From: JBCBZH01 sp039815415
GTDB lineage: Bacteria > Bacteroidota > Rhodothermia > Rhodothermales > Rubricoccaceae
Reading direction: 5' to 3'
Length of the DNA stretch: 5,476 bases
Assembly: GCA_039815415.1 (NCBI GenBank)
Contig: JBCBZH010000284.1
Location: 1-5,476, forward strand
In this document: in pieces, positions 4,629 through 5,476 of the stretch
Numbering within the stretch: position 1 is the stretch's first letter
Layout of the letters: the number at the start of each line of letters is the position of its first letter
The notes under the pieces: generated by a model
What the model was told of the DNA's origin: nothing
Seen by the model: only the letters and a program-made list of their open reading frames with translations
The model's database searches: none
Position numbers and translations under genes: made by a program

Positions 4629-5476
4629 ATGCCTCGTCCGTTTTTCCTGGTCGCGCTCGTCCTTGCGAGTGTAAGCGCTTACGCACAGCCGGTGCTCCAG
4701 AGCGAGCACCTCGCTGACCCTGACCGACTCATCGACGTGCTCCGCGCCAACGCCACGTTCTGGATAGGGGACGCCTGGGACCAAACGAACGGCGGCTTCT
4801 ACACCAACATCGACCGTGAGGGCGACGTCAACTTCGGCTGGGGCTCGAACAAGGATGTCCTCACGCAAAGCCGCAACGCCTTCGCCTTCGTCCGCGCGTT
4901 CCAACTCACAGGCGACGAGGCGTTCTTGGACGCGGCCCGCGTGGCGCTGGACTTCCAGTACGCCCACGGCTGGGACGAAACCCACGGCGGCTGGTTCGAG
5001 AAGCTCTCCTCGACAGGCAGCCCCCTAAACGCGTCGAATGACAAGACCGCGTTCATCCAGCACTACGGCGTTCTGGGTCCCCTGGCAATGTGGGAGGCCA
5101 CCGGGAATGAGACAGATCGCCAGCGCGTCCTCGATGCCCTGGCATGGAATGACACCCACCTCTGGGACGGCCGCGACGACCTGGAGGGGTACTACGACCG
5201 AGTCCGCCGAGACGGCTCGAACGGGCGGGACAAGGGATTCAACGCCACGGTGGATGCGCTGACGACCCATGCGTTTGCAGCAATTAAATTAAACATCAAG
5301 CAAAAAGCCAAATACGTGCTTGATGCAGATATTTGCAAGTGTTTTGACCGCATCAACCACGAGGCATTACTGAGAAAAGTAAACACATTCCCAGCAATGC
5401 GCCGCCAAATTGCTGCATGGTTAAAAGCGGGAGTGATTGATGGTAAATGTCATATCGCAACGGAAGAAGGCACACA
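4629..5476 (+). CDS. Secreted AGE-family epimerase/isomerase-like N-terminal half, fused in frame to a reverse transcriptase fragment; open at window end
   Basis: The frame is open from the ATG at 4629 to the window edge (282 codons plus two bases). Residues 1-19 are a Sec signal (MPRPFFLVALVLASVSAYA, cut before Gln20). Residues 20-217 match the N-acylglucosamine 2-epimerase (AGE) superfamily, an (alpha/alpha)6 barrel acting on free sugars: FW (44-45), GGF (55-57), KDVLTQSRNAFAF (75-87), GWDETHGGWF (114-123) and NATVDALTTHAFA (205-217). AGE proteins usually have about 400 residues, so roughly the C-terminal half, with later catalytic His residues, is missing. From about residue 218 the sequence is instead reverse transcriptase (entry 5280-5476). 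The signal peptide implies a periplasmic or extracellular sugar-processing role; the substrate cannot be inferred. A weak GGTGG lies at 4620-4624. As written, the chimera should have neither complete activity. Confidence 0.82.
   Translation, partial: MPRPFFLVALVLASVSAYAQPVLQSEHLADPDRLIDVLRANATFWIGDAWDQTNGGFYTNIDREGDVNFGWGSNKDVLTQSRNAFAFVRAFQLTGDEAFLDAARVALDFQYAHGWDETHGGWFEKLSSTGSPLNASNDKTAFIQHYGVLGPLAMWEATGNETDRQRVLDALAWNDTHLWDGRDDLEGYYDRVRRDGSNGRDKGFNATVDALTTHAFAAIKLNIKQKAKYVLDADICKCFDRINHEALLRKVNTFPAMRRQIAAWLKAGVIDGKCHIATEEGT
4670..4683. promoter_or_regulatory. LacI/cre-like operator palindrome inside the epimerase signal-peptide codons
   Basis: GTAAGCGCTTAC (4671-4682) is a perfect 12-base palindrome. 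With flanks, TGTAAGCGCTTACG matches 13 of 14 positions of the catabolite-responsive consensus TGWAANCGNTNWCA used by LacI/GalR-family regulators. It lies 41 bases into the coding region, where roadblock-type sites are known. Control of a sugar-handling gene by a sugar-responsive LacI-family protein would make sense; this is inference. Confidence 0.4.
5271..5285. other. Composition and homology breakpoint
   Basis: Epimerase-like residues end with THAFA (codons through 5279) and reverse transcriptase residues begin at about AIKLNIKQK (from 5280). The 120 bases before 5281 are about 67% GC by hand count, and the 60 bases from 5281 are about 32%. The GCAGCA at 5277-5282 could be shared by both parents, as expected for either a microhomology recombination or an assembly join. 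Confidence 0.8.
5280..5476 (+). mobile_element. Group II intron reverse transcriptase/maturase fragment
   Basis: Residues about 218-282 of the fused frame read AIKLNIKQKAKYVLDADI, then CKCFDRINHEALLRKVN, a FPAMRRQIAAWLKAGVID segment and TEEGT. This is the palm motif A region (catalytic Asp234 in DADI, codon 5328-5330) leading up to motif B (normally GTPQGG) of LtrA-type intron-encoded reverse transcriptases. The style is like chloroplast-like or cyanobacterial members (from memory). The upstream fingers region, the intron 5' ribozyme domains and the GTGYG boundary are all absent, and the YADD box, maturase and endonuclease domains lie beyond the window or do not exist. GC is about 42% with codons such as TTA, AAA and ATT, unlike the rest of the window. 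Confidence 0.85.

Noticed and set aside
4332..4985. 217-codon minus-strand frame covering the intergenic palindromes and epimerase start
   Set aside because: It runs through repeat hairpins and mirrors the epimerase codons; no recognisable domain or start signal.
4665..5280. Insertion of an intact group II intron in the epimerase gene
   Set aside because: No GTGYG boundary or ribozyme domains precede the reverse transcriptase codons; the join is directly into the palm domain.

Overview
The window is high-GC bacterial DNA for its first roughly 5.28 kb and then changes abruptly at the right end. All convincing genes read on the + strand. Lipoprotein, Sec and Tat export signals point to a cell with an elaborate envelope. 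The palindromic repeat between the phoX-like and epimerase genes resembles dispersed repeats I associate with Rhodothermota/Bacteroidota-type and some proteobacterial genomes. That is a weak taxonomic hint; the phylum cannot be fixed from this sequence.

Left block (about 125-2356): a small lipoprotein with a His/Asp tandem hexad repeat (185-640), a FAD/NAD(P)H oxidoreductase of the CzcO/YpdA-like class with a cysteine-rich tail (758-1885), a short ambiguous coding stretch (1879-2114) and a small two-helix membrane protein (2096-2356). The last three overlap or abut. Together the block looks like a small envelope-associated metal or thiol-redox module (inference). The ambiguous stretch has a strong ribosome binding site and ATG in one frame, but more protein-like sequence in the neighbouring frame, as if one base had been lost near 1882.

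Middle gap (2357-2941): about 580 bases with no convincing gene. It holds a nested stem-loop and a second adjoining hairpin (2646-2711).

Right block: a Tat-exported PhoX/DUF839-family protein (2942-4330). It is followed by a 298-base gap with palindromic repeat material (4396-4508) and a perfect 18-bp palindrome (4556-4573). Then comes a secreted AGE-family sugar epimerase/isomerase-like gene starting at 4629, with a LacI/cre-like operator palindrome inside its signal-peptide codons (4670-4683).

Right edge: about residue 217 the epimerase reading frame runs, without a stop, into 65 codons of a group II intron-type reverse transcriptase. GC falls from about 67% (5161-5280) to about 42% (5281-5476). 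None of the intron's 5' ribozyme portion is present. This is either a real recombination or truncated element, or, at least as likely, a chimeric assembly join at a contig edge. It is the most striking feature here and should be checked first.
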